Below are positions 7,102-13,870 of a DNA stretch of 14,135 bases, piece after piece. Source of the DNA: an uncultured Clostridia bacterium (GTDB lineage Bacteria; Bacillota; Clostridia; Oscillospirales; CAG-272); the NCBI GenBank assembly GCA_937892405.1, contig CALAFS010000008.1, positions 1 through 14,135 on the forward strand, in the 5' to 3' direction. The translations under genes and the position numbers were made by a program. Every line of letters starts with the position of its first letter. Positions within the stretch are counted from its first letter, which is position 1. Below the pieces are notes generated by a model, which worked only from the letters and a program-made list of their open reading frames with translations, did no database searches and had not been told where the DNA came from.

Positions 7102-8960
7102 TCTTCACTTTCGGGCATTTTCTTCTCTGCCCGTGCCTTTCTGCGTTTTCTGATCCGCAAAATCACAACCGCCGTGACCCCCGCGGCAATGACAAGCGAG
7201 ATGCCGCCGATCAGGAGCGCGAGATAGAGGGTATCGACCTGTGTCTTGCATTTGATGAGTCCCTCCGCATCGGAGGCGGTGAGCTGTCCCCTGTCGTATT
7301 CGGAGAGCGCCATATAGCGGTCGTACAGTGCATGCACCGCCCCTCTGTCCGAAAGGGAGATGCGCTCGAAGGGATAGAGCTGTTCTTTGATGTCCGCCTG
7401 CAAGGCTTCGATCTCCCCGCGGATCTCCGTGATCCGGGCATATGCCCTGTCGATTCTTTCGACATACGCGTCCTTTTCCTCGAAGTCCTCGCAGTTCGCA
7501 AGCAGGTAGCGGAGCGTCGTGACGGTCGCATAATATTCGGTCGTCAGCGCGTCGACGGACGGGAGAGCGTCGGCGGTCTTTTTGTTCGATTCGGAGAAAT
7601 ACAGAAGCGGGCGATCCTCGCCGCCACTGCCGTTATAGACCGGCTCTTCTTCGGGAAGATCAATGCCGAATTTCTCAGAATATGCAAGAAGCTTCACATA
7701 ATTGTTTACATAACAGCGGTCAAGAGCGGGAATATCGAGGTAGGACGCGACGGCGTCCTCCGCATCCGCCTTCGCCGAATCTTCGTTCAGAAGATTGATC
7801 TTTGCGATGGCGGCATCGAGCTTCAGCCGCTCGAGCGCCGAGAATTCCTCCCGCATATCGTAGAGGGTGCGCATTCCCTTCCGACAGCGAAAGAGCGCGG
7901 CGAGAGAATAGAGCACCTGCTCGCCTGCCATGGTATTGGCTTTATCGGGCAGGGAGGTCGGATTGTCGGGGTCGTAGGTGTAGGAGTGGACGAATCCGCC
8001 GTTTGGCAACCGGTATTTCAGAATCCCGTCAAGGAGCGTGTTCCCTCCCTTGATAAAGCGGGAATCGTGCAATGCGTCGATGCCGAGGGCAGAGAGCGCG
8101 ACGATCACCTGTGCGGTGCTCTCCGCGTTCCGCGTCCCCCAACTCTCGAAGTCACCGTCCGCGCACTGGACGGAGGAGAGCCACGCAAGACTCTCGTCGA
8201 TGACCTCTCTGACCTTCTTTTCAAAGGAAAGATACGCCCCATCTCCGTCTTTTCGGACGGAGGAGGTATAGCGGAAGACTCTCTCGGAGTTGTAATAGGG
8301 CGCAAGCGCCTGCACCGCCATCGCGGTGATGTCGACATCGCTCGTCTTCCCCGAGAGGGCAAAGCCGCCGTCCTCCCGCTGGGTGCGCAGGATCTCGGCA
8401 ATGAAATCTTCTCTCGTATTCGCGGCGCCCTCGGGCACCTCGTAGCGCCCGCTGTCAAGCGCGATCAATCCGAAAATCCAGCCGTTGATCCCCTGTCTGC
8501 CGGGGGAAACGGTGAGTCCGCGGTTATAGGTGCCGTCAGCGATGAGATCAATCTCACCGTTCTCACCCATGTGCCGCGGATCGCCGCCCGCCGCGCGCAC
8601 CGCGAGGGCAATTCTGTGCCATTCGGTCGCTTTGACTTTATCGAGCTTTTGCGGGGTGCGGTAGCGCTCGATGACCTTCTCCCCGATCACGGCGAGATAC
8701 GCGCTGTAATTCTCTTCCGTCCCGTACCGTCCCATGCCGAGAGGGTACCAGTCGCCCGGGGTGGTGCCGGCGAGAGCGAGAAAGCGGTCGGTGAAGAGGC
8801 TCTCGCCCTCCCCCGCGCCGACATCGCTCCGTTTCCACGCGAGGATCCCTTCCATGACCTCCTCGACGGAGGGATTCTCCGTTGCAGAGACGCTCACGGC
8901 AGGAAAAAGTCCCGCCGTGAGCGAAATCAAGAGAAAAATGCAAACAACTGTTTTTTTCAT
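7098..8960 (-). CDS. Secreted, membrane-anchored alpha/alpha-toroid protein (prenyltransferase/intrinsic-factor-like)
   Basis: 620 residues. Signal peptide 1-26 (cleavage likely after VSVSA). Residues about 30-365 form an alpha/alpha-toroid with prenyltransferase/squalene-cyclase type repeats: QREDGGF (194-200) followed by SDVDITAMAVQAL, QCADGDFESWG (265-275) followed by STAQVIVALSALG, and LPNGGF (318-323) followed by NTMAGEQVLYSLAAL. The same fold makes up the N-terminal half of intrinsic factor and transcobalamin. Residues about 370-575 are helical, and a transmembrane helix (about 579-601) followed by RIRKRRKAR anchors the C-terminus, leaving the toroid outside. No cyclase DxDD or zinc-ligand set was recognised, which argues against an enzyme. 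The gene overlaps both neighbours by 4 bases (ATGA). Inferred role: one half of a corrinoid-binding clamp whose other half is a DUF4430 domain. Confidence 0.85.
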   Translation of the reverse strand: MKKTVVCIFLLISLTAGLFPAVSVSATENPSVEEVMEGILAWKRSDVGAGEGESLFTDRFLALAGTTPGDWYPLGMGRYGTEENYSAYLAVIGEKVIERYRTPQKLDKVKATEWHRIALAVRAAGGDPRHMGENGEIDLIADGTYNRGLTVSPGRQGINGWIFGLIALDSGRYEVPEGAANTREDFIAEILRTQREDGGFALSGKTSDVDITAMAVQALAPYYNSERVFRYTSSVRKDGDGAYLSFEKKVREVIDESLAWLSSVQCADGDFESWGTRNAESTAQVIVALSALGIDALHDSRFIKGGNTLLDGILKYRLPNGGFVHSYTYDPDNPTSLPDKANTMAGEQVLYSLAALFRCRKGMRTLYDMREEFSALERLKLDAAIAKINLLNEDSAKADAEDAVASYLDIPALDRCYVNNYVKLLAYSEKFGIDLPEEEPVYNGSGGEDRPLLYFSESNKKTADALPSVDALTTEYYATVTTLRYLLANCEDFEEKDAYVERIDRAYARITEIRGEIEALQADIKEQLYPFERISLSDRGAVHALYDRYMALSEYDRGQLTASDAEGLIKCKTQVDTLYLALLIGGISLVIAAGVTAVVILRIRKRRKARAEKKMPESEE

Positions 8961-11143
8961 TCCTGTCCGAGCTCTGCCTTCAGAGCGTACATCACATCAT
9001 CGAGCTCTTCCTGCGTCACACCAAATGCGGCGATAATTTCTTCTGCCGCGCTCACATCGATTCTCGCGGCGATGGCGTCCGCGATCACGGAAGTGAGCTC
9101 TTCTCTGCTCACGACCTCAAACCACGGATCGGAAGGACCCCACATGGAGCTGCCGAACTCCGCGCCGTATGCAACGGTGAACTGCACTCTCATGACATCG
9201 CCGTCCTGTGGCACATAGTCGCAGAAACCGACATTCGGGAAGACGCCGTTCACCGAATACATCCAGCCGGAGCCGTACGTGATATCAAACTCACCGAGGG
9301 TTCCCTCTTCACCGGGTTCGGGATCCACGGTAAAGCCGTTCTCTTCCAGCTTCGCCTGAAGATTTTCGGGCACCGCGATGGCGGAGGTATCTATGCCGGA
9401 AATATATTGCATATAGAAGCTGCTTCCGCTCGAAAGTCCGCCCTGATGGGTCATTTCCAGTCCGTTTTCCGTCAGAACATAATCGAGAACATACGCCGCC
9501 GTCATCGCTTCTTTCATCGCGGCGGCGTCGTCATAGCCGTAACGGCTCGCCATTTCGGAAAGCACCATATCGTCAAGAACCAGCTTGTACGGCTCAACGA
9601 TGTAGCCGATACCGAGCGTAAAGCCTTCGACGCAGACCGTAATCACCGTCGGTTTCGTGGGATCATAGGTGACGGTATAGGTAACGGTCTTCGTATACTT
9701 TCCGTCGGTCGCCGTGATCTCGACGATGTTTTCCCCTTCCTCAAAGACGAGGTTATAACTGGTTTTTTCACTGTCCGACCAGTTGACCGATGCCGCCTCT
9801 CCGTTGACGGTGACGGTCACCTTGCTGTCAGCGAGCTTATCGCCGGCGGCGCTCTTTGCCCACACATCGGCGGTCATTTTTCCGCTTGTGTATTCCGCGC
9901 CGTCTTCCACGCTCGAGCGGATCGTCGGCTCCTTTGCCGAAATCTCCGCATCGGTCTCGAGAGTGTCGATCTTTGTCTTTGCGCTCGCGAGTGCCGCATT
10001 GACACCGGCGATATCGGTCGCGGCGTCGATCGCGGATTTCCCGTTCTTAATCGCAGTCGCGAGTTCCGCCTTCTCTGCGTCACGGTAGTCGTTCGCATTC
10101 ACATACGCGTCAAGCTCGCGCTTCGCCGCGTCTTTTGCCTTGGCAAGTTCTTCCGCCGTCAGCTCGGCGCCGGTTTTGATTCCGTCGATCGCTGCCTTCG
10201 CGTTCGCGAGCGCGGTATTGACATCGGATACATTCTCTGCGGCGTCAATCTTGCGGTTCCCTTCGGCGATGGCGGCGGCGAGCTCCGCCTTCTCTGCGTC
10301 GCGGTAGTCGTCCGCGTCCGCGTAGGACGAGAGCGCGTTCTTCGCGTTCGTTTTCGCCGCGGCGAGCTCTTCTGTCGTCAGCTCGGCATCGGTTTTGATT
10401 TCGTCGATCGCCGCTTTTGCATCCGCAAGTGTCGCATTTACGGCGGCGATGTCTTCTGCGGCATCGACTGCCGTCTTACCGTTTTCGATAGAGGTCGCGA
10501 GTGCCGCCTTTTCGGCGTCGCGGTAGTTCTCCGCGTTCACATAGGCGTCAAGCTCACGCTTTGCCGCGTCTTTTGCGGTGGCGAGCTCCTCCACGGTGAG
10601 GGTAGCATCGGTCTTGACCGCGTCGATCTTCGCCTTCGCGTCGGCGAGTGCCGCACTCACGGCGGCGATATCCGCCGCGTCGTCGATCGCGCGCTTTCCT
10701 TCGGCGATCAGAGCGGAAAGCTCCGCCTTTTCGGCGTCGCGGTAATCCGCGGCATTCTTATACCCTTCAAGCGCCGTCTTCGCCGCGGTCTTTGCGGCGG
10801 TGAGTTCTTCCGCGGTGAGAGTGGCATCGGTCTTGATCGCGTCGATCAGCACCTTTGCCCCTGCGAGAGCGGCGGCGATGTCGTCCTTTGTGGTCGCGGC
10901 ATCAATTGCCGCGTTACCGTCCGCGACGGCAGAGGCAAGCTGTGTCCGTTCTGCCTCACGGTAATTTTCCGGGTCGGCATAGGCGGAGAGCGCCGTTTTT
11001 GCCGCGGTCTTCGCGGCGGCGAGCTCGGCCTCCGTCACGGAGGTGTCGGGATCTCCCGTCGGGGCGCAGGCGCTCATGCCGACGCACAGAGAGAACGCAC
11101 AGATCAGTGCGAGGAGAAAGCTGAGGATTCTTTTCATTTTCAT
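8957..11143 (-). CDS. Surface lipoprotein with five helical stalk repeats, Ig-like domain and DUF4430 domain
   Basis: 728 residues. The start at 11143 has AAGGAG eight bases upstream. Lipoprotein signal: MKMKRILSFLLALICAFSL..., lipobox MSAC with Cys26. Five tandem 73-residue repeats follow (37-109, 110-182, 183-255, 256-328, 329-401), each opening TxEEL.AAK and containing DYRDAEKAEL and AKxxID; they resemble FIVAR-type three-helix stalk modules. Residues about 405-497 are beta-rich and Ig/cadherin-like (VTVTVNGEA, GENIVEITATDG). Residues about 499-665 are a DUF4430 (transcobalamin C-like) domain with SGWMYSVNGVFPNVGFCDYV (625-644) and DGDVMRVQFTVAYGAEFG (647-664). A short helical tail ends the protein. 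Inferred role: a long stalk projects the DUF4430 domain through the wall to pick up corrinoid. It is the first gene after the second cobalamin riboswitch and is coupled by a 4-base overlap to the toroid gene. Confidence 0.87.
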   Translation of the reverse strand: MKMKRILSFLLALICAFSLCVGMSACAPTGDPDTSVTEAELAAAKTAAKTALSAYADPENYREAERTQLASAVADGNAAIDAATTKDDIAAALAGAKVLIDAIKTDATLTAEELTAAKTAAKTALEGYKNAADYRDAEKAELSALIAEGKRAIDDAADIAAVSAALADAKAKIDAVKTDATLTVEELATAKDAAKRELDAYVNAENYRDAEKAALATSIENGKTAVDAAEDIAAVNATLADAKAAIDEIKTDAELTTEELAAAKTNAKNALSSYADADDYRDAEKAELAAAIAEGNRKIDAAENVSDVNTALANAKAAIDGIKTGAELTAEELAKAKDAAKRELDAYVNANDYRDAEKAELATAIKNGKSAIDAATDIAGVNAALASAKTKIDTLETDAEISAKEPTIRSSVEDGAEYTSGKMTADVWAKSAAGDKLADSKVTVTVNGEAASVNWSDSEKTSYNLVFEEGENIVEITATDGKYTKTVTYTVTYDPTKPTVITVCVEGFTLGIGYIVEPYKLVLDDMVLSEMASRYGYDDAAAMKEAMTAAYVLDYVLTENGLEMTHQGGLSSGSSFYMQYISGIDTSAIAVPENLQAKLEENGFTVDPEPGEEGTLGEFDITYGSGWMYSVNGVFPNVGFCDYVPQDGDVMRVQFTVAYGAEFGSSMWGPSDPWFEVVSREELTSVIADAIAARIDVSAAEEIIAAFGVTQEELDDVMYALKAELGQE
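9941..11035 (-). repeat. Five tandem 219-bp coding repeats (73-residue stalk modules)
   Basis: In-frame direct repeats inside the DUF4430 lipoprotein gene. Units 3 and 5 are especially alike (both AKDAAKRELDAYVNA), suggesting duplication of a two-unit block. Copy number may vary between strains. Confidence 0.85.
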
Positions 11144-11246
11144 GGGTTTACTCCTTTTGGTTTTTCATCTTTTGTTTTTCGTGGTTCGCAGGATCGTTTT
11201 TCCGGGATCGTTCCTCCTTTTCATTTTCTCCGGCGAATGCAAAAGC

Positions 11247-11331
11247 AAAAAAGCGCGTGCCGGAAAATAGGGGCTGTCGCAAATGCGAGCGGCTCCTTCC
11301 GAACACACGCTTCTCTCCAAAAGATGTGTTC
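11247..11331 (-). terminator. Expression platform of the second cobalamin riboswitch: alternative antiterminator and terminator
   Basis: Reading the minus strand, GAACACA (11331-11325) can pair with TGTGTTC (11307-11301) to form an antiterminator. The second arm overlaps AAGCGTGTGTTCGG (11312-11299), which can instead pair with CCGGCACGCGCTT (one G-U pair, small internal loop), ending in TTTTTT at 11252-11247. The two stems are mutually exclusive, as in transcription-terminating OFF riboswitches. About 100 bases separate this T-run from the start of the lipoprotein gene. Confidence 0.7.
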
Positions 11332-11339
11332 CGATTGTC

Positions 11340-11448
11340 GCGGACAGGTTTCCGACTGATGACCCGCGGGTCAAACACGGAAATGGGAGTTGTCCCGGAT
11401 TTGTACCGGATTCCTTCATCTACTCAGCTTACAACTTTTTGAGTCCGC
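11340..11448 (-). promoter_or_regulatory. Cobalamin riboswitch aptamer 2 (upstream of the transport operon)
   Basis: The minus strand shows the cobalamin core GGAATCCGGTACAAATCCGG (11414-11395), then CCGTG, and the 3' block AGTCGGAAACCTGTCC (11357-11342). The P1 stem closes perfectly: GCGGAC (11448-11443) with GTCCGC (11345-11340). ACTCA/TGAGT pairing in the 5' part fits a P2/P3 helix. It is compact, about 109 bases. Cobalamin binding is expected to favour the terminator and reduce expression of the lipoprotein-to-ECF operon. No consensus promoter was found between it and the upstream DUF2284 gene, so it may be reached by read-through or by a weak promoter. Confidence 0.85.
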
Positions 11449-11458
11449 ACAAGGGGCA

Positions 11459-11478
11459 GACGCGCAAAGGGGCGCGTC
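11459..11478 (-). other. GC-rich hairpin after the DUF2284 gene
   Basis: Perfect 7-bp inverted repeat GACGCGC / GCGCGTC with a 6-base loop, just after the DUF2284 stop and just before riboswitch 2. No U-run follows on the minus strand, so it is at best a weak terminator; it may be a processing or pausing element. Confidence 0.4.
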
Positions 11479-11484
11479 CGTATA

Positions 11485-12300
11485 TCAAAACAGGTATACG
11501 CCGAAAAACGGCAATATCCCGTCACGATAATCATAAGTCATGCCGCAATCCTCGGCAAGTTTTTTGACATAAATGCAATATGCCGAAAGGCAGGAATAGC
11601 GGCGGTCGGGAAAAGCACACGGCTCGCCCGCGGGGAGTTTACAGGGGTGGCAGAGCATGCAGCCGCTCGCGCCGATCATCAGACCGCGGTATCCGAGCGC
11701 CCCGAGTCTGTCGATCAGGCGGAACATCGCCGCATTGTGCGACGCGCGGATCCCGCGGATCTTCTCGCTGTCGGAAAAGTCGGAGATCTCCCACGAGGTG
11801 GAGAGCACCAACGCCTTCTTATAAGCGAGCACGCGCGCCTTCATCTCCTCGGGCGTGCCGCAGTCGGGCGGGCAGGAATAATTGGCGCCGTACTGACCGC
11901 ACAGATTCTCCTCACAATAGGGACGGAACGCCGCGTCGAAGACGATATGCTCCGTGCCGATGACCCCCGCCCCGGAAAAGCCGGTATCGAGCGCGATCCC
12001 GATGATCTCTTCGTCCGAGAGCTTTCGTGCACCTTCGCGCTTTGCGGCGTTTCGGGCGCGCTTTGCCCTCGCGCGCTTTTCTCTGTTCTTTTCAAGGCGG
12101 TCGTCCGCACGCGGAGATTTAATCCCCGCCGCTTCCAAGGCGCGCGGCCAAGGACCGAAAAACGCCTTGATCGCGACGACCTCACGATCGGAAAAATCCG
12201 AGCGTTTCGGATAGCGGTTCTCTTCTTTCGCCAACAATTCTTTATATTTTTCGGTCAAAAGCCGCAGGCAGTCTTCCTTTTCGTATTTTCCGTTCGTCAT
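11485..12300 (-). CDS. DUF2284 metal-binding protein with N-terminal HNH-repeat-like domain
   Basis: 271 residues; ATG with GGAGG five bases upstream. Residues about 8-61 resemble the homing-endonuclease-associated repeat (helical, Myb/SANT-like): YPKRSDF, then FFGPWPRALEAAGIK (47-61). A basic Arg/Lys-rich linker (about 68-92) follows. The rest (about 95-271) is DUF2284, a predicted metal-binding family: CEENLCGQYGANYSCPP (129-145) plus Cys147, then GASGCMLCHPC (210-220) with further cysteines at 228, 237, 242 and 252. Such cysteine clusters suggest Fe-S or metal binding. It has no signal peptide and is probably cytoplasmic. It lies directly under cobalamin riboswitch 1, so a role in corrinoid handling, corrinoid-dependent metabolism or its cobalamin-free alternative is inferred. 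The DNA-binding-like fusion is odd; no nuclease motif was seen. The function is unknown. Confidence 0.82.
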   Translation of the reverse strand: MTNGKYEKEDCLRLLTEKYKELLAKEENRYPKRSDFSDREVVAIKAFFGPWPRALEAAGIKSPRADDRLEKNREKRARAKRARNAAKREGARKLSDEEIIGIALDTGFSGAGVIGTEHIVFDAAFRPYCEENLCGQYGANYSCPPDCGTPEEMKARVLAYKKALVLSTSWEISDFSDSEKIRGIRASHNAAMFRLIDRLGALGYRGLMIGASGCMLCHPCKLPAGEPCAFPDRRYSCLSAYCIYVKKLAEDCGMTYDYRDGILPFFGVYLF

Positions 12301-12342
12301 AAGACCTCCAAATAAAAAGCGCCTTTTCTCAAGAAAACAGAG

Positions 12343-12410
12343 AAAAAGCGTAGCGATCCCGTCGGGAAAAAGGGCAGACTCCCCCTATTCCCGACAAAAA
12401 CGGCTACGCT
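12343..12410 (-). terminator. Intrinsic terminator of cobalamin riboswitch 1
   Basis: On the minus strand AGCGTAGC (12410-12403) pairs with GCTACGCT (12354-12347), and an inner stem GTCGGGAA/TTCCCGAC (12395-12388 with 12368-12361) stacks within. A run of T follows (12347-12343). It lies between the aptamer and the DUF2284 ribosome site and fits a ligand-induced transcription stop. Confidence 0.88.
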
Positions 12411-12448
12411 CTTCCTGTCCAAAAACGCTGTGCAAAGCACCCACCTCT

Positions 12449-12563
12449 CGCGACCCGGTGAGTATTCCGACTTCGGAAGTTTCCTTCTCTTTACGGTAAT
12501 GACGGTTGCGACGGAATTTCACCGAACTTCCCTCTGATCCGCCGACGGCGGAACCGGATCGCG
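12449..12563 (-). promoter_or_regulatory. Cobalamin riboswitch aptamer 1 (upstream of DUF2284)
   Basis: The minus strand carries the conserved core GGGAAGTTCGGTGAAATTCCG (12532-12512), the GC..CCGT..ACCGTAA segment, and the 3' block AAGTCGGAATAC (12474-12463). A 10-bp P1 stem closes it: CGCGATCCGG (12563-12554) with CCGGGTCGCG (12458-12449), one G-U pair. With the terminator at 12343-12410 this is a classical OFF switch: bound cobalamin should stop transcription before DUF2284. Confidence 0.93.
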
Positions 12564-12579
12564 CTATTCAGTTGATCCT

Positions 12580-12608
12580 ATTATACCGCACGCGTACCCG
12601 TCTGTCAA
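12580..12608 (-). promoter_or_regulatory. Consensus sigma-A promoter of the cobalamin-regulated unit
   Basis: On the minus strand a perfect TTGACA (12608-12603), 17-base spacer and perfect TATAAT (12585-12580). Transcription should start near 12573, about ten bases before the P1 helix of riboswitch 1. It is a strong constitutive promoter, consistent with control by the riboswitch rather than by a repressor. Confidence 0.93.
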
Positions 12609-12621
12609 TGCCGACGGGAAA

Positions 12622-12660
12622 GAAAAAAGTGTGAAAAACAAACTTTTTCACACTTTTTTC
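12622..12660. terminator. Perfect hairpin terminator after the alpha/beta hydrolase gene
   Basis: Inverted repeat with 17-bp perfect arms (core AAAAAAGTGTGAAAAA and its complement) around a 5-base loop; A/T-runs make it usable in both directions. It lies 26 bases past the hydrolase stop on the minus strand and isolates that gene from the cobalamin promoter just beyond. Confidence 0.9.
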
Positions 12661-12686
12661 TTTTGGTTTTATACGGGGTATTCTCT

Positions 12687-13481
12687 TTACGGCGCCTTTG
12701 TGCCTTCCGTCTCTTCGCACATCGGGAGGGGTGGGAGGGCATTTTCCGTCATGACGGAGGTGAGCATCTTCGCAAAGCCCTCGGGATCGCGGATCTGATA
12801 TTGCATGTGATTATATCCGCGGAACACCGGAAAATGCCCCGCGGGATACGCCGCCATCACGACGTCGCGGTACTTATAATGATCTTCTGCACTGCCGAAA
12901 GCGAAGAAGGTATGCCGCAAAAGCTCGTCGGGAAGCGACGGAAAGGGTTTGTCCTCGAGGCTGTCCGCCAGCTGACGGCGAAGGTTCTTATAGGTCAGGG
13001 CGCGCCCTGCGGCGATGAAGTAGGGCTTGATCGCCTCGTCATCGCACCAAAGAATCTTTTTTAAGCTCTTTCCGCCCGTCCGATAGACGCTTTTGATTGC
13101 GAAATAGAGAAAGGGCGTCAGAATTCTGCGCGTCGCCTTTCCGATCCTTGCGAACTGTCCGCCGTCAAAGTAGACATACTCACAGGGAATGTCCGACTGC
13201 ACAAGAAATGCCATCGCGAGGTCGGCGCCGATCGAGGACGCGACGACAAGGGCAAGTCGCGAAACGCCTCTCTCCCGCAAAAATGCTGTGACCTGCCCGA
13301 CCTCGTCCGCCTTGCCGCGGTAGGTCTGCCCCGCACAGTAGACGGTCGATGTCGGAAGAATACAGAAGTACCGATCGGCAAGATATTTTGCCACCGGCTC
13401 GCTGCTCGCCCCCGTCACGCCCATTGCGTGAAAGAAGAGAACGGCAGGATTCTCGGGATTGCCGAAAGTTTCAAATAACAT
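12687..13481 (-). CDS. Alpha/beta hydrolase superfamily protein
   Basis: 264 residues, cytoplasmic (no signal peptide). The start at 13481 has AAGGAG six bases upstream and gives MLFETFGNPENPAVLFFHAMG; a longer frame to 13571 lacks a ribosome site. The fold is read from the oxyanion strand AVLFFHAMG (13-21), the nucleophile elbow ASSIG (81-85, Ser83; Ala replaces the usual first Gly), a likely acid around Glu199/Asp200 in FGSAEDHYKY, and the catalytic His225 in GYNHMQYQ. It resembles small clostridial hydrolases of unassigned substrate. It is a single-gene unit with its own terminator, so there is no evidence that it belongs to the corrinoid system beyond adjacency. Confidence 0.82.
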   Translation of the reverse strand: MLFETFGNPENPAVLFFHAMGVTGASSEPVAKYLADRYFCILPTSTVYCAGQTYRGKADEVGQVTAFLRERGVSRLALVVASSIGADLAMAFLVQSDIPCEYVYFDGGQFARIGKATRRILTPFLYFAIKSVYRTGGKSLKKILWCDDEAIKPYFIAAGRALTYKNLRRQLADSLEDKPFPSLPDELLRHTFFAFGSAEDHYKYRDVVMAAYPAGHFPVFRGYNHMQYQIRDPEGFAKMLTSVMTENALPPLPMCEETEGTKAP

Positions 13482-13652
13482 GGTTTTCTCCTTTTGAAAA
13501 CAAGAAATGCTTATAGTGGATTTTTCTGTTTTGCAAAACAATCCTTTGTCGATTACTATGTCAAAACGCAAAAAGCGACAATATGTAAATTATTGTTATC
13601 AAAAAGTGCAATGGCTTTTGAAAATCGCGCAATTTTTGTCTCCGCGTTTTGC
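13482..13652 (-). promoter_or_regulatory. AT-rich upstream region of the hydrolase gene with palindromes
   Basis: No gene. On the minus strand there is a TTGACA (13564-13559) and a TATAAG (13515-13510), but they are too far apart to form one promoter, so the exact promoter is unclear. A perfect 12-bp palindrome GTTTTGCAAAAC (13528-13539) lies just upstream of the TATAAG, and an inverted repeat ACAATA-N7-TATTGT spans 13578-13596. Either could be a repressor operator. Confidence 0.4.
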
Positions 13653-13870
13653 GGGCGACCGATGGTCGCCCCTACAGGTTAAACGATGATGCAATACCTC
13701 CCGATGGCGCAAATCGCCGCCTTTGCGTAGCGGGTCGTCGGGGGCGCCGACCCCTACGGCGAGTTGCACCTGCAACACGCAACGAAATCCGACCTGTGGT
13801 CGGGTGAAATGCGCTTCGCGCGTGAAAGTAGACACAGGCATGTGAAATTCGCCTTCGGCGAGAGAAAAGA
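13653..13870. repeat. Cluster of short palindromes of clostridial intergenic-repeat type
   Basis: No gene. The stretch is a chain of small hairpins: GGGCGACC-GAT-GGTCGCCC (13653-13671) followed by CTAC, GGGTCG...CGACCC (13732-13753) also followed by CCTAC, CCGACC-TGT-GGTCGG near 13790-13803, GCGC-TTC-GCGC and CGCC-TTC-GGCG, the last three separated by GTGAAA spacers. The shared CCCTAC ends and GTGAAA spacers suggest remnants of a dispersed family of palindromic elements rather than regulation of one gene. Confidence 0.6.

Noticed and set aside
7035..9218. Long plus-strand open frame (727 residues) opposite the toroid gene
   Set aside because: It is a shadow of the GC-rich minus-strand genes: Arg/Gly/Asp-rich, no family motifs, no ribosome site, and it spans gene boundaries.
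9941..11035. CRISPR-like array
   Set aside because: The periodicity is a 219-base in-frame coding repeat with no spacers; it is a protein stalk.
9407..11359. Long plus-strand open frame (650 residues) opposite the stalk repeats
   Set aside because: Its apparent repeats only mirror the real 73-residue repeats on the minus strand; it also runs through riboswitch 2, and no start signal is present.
11459..11478. Full terminator for the DUF2284 gene
   Set aside because: The stem is good but no U-run follows on the minus strand, so it is listed only as a hairpin.
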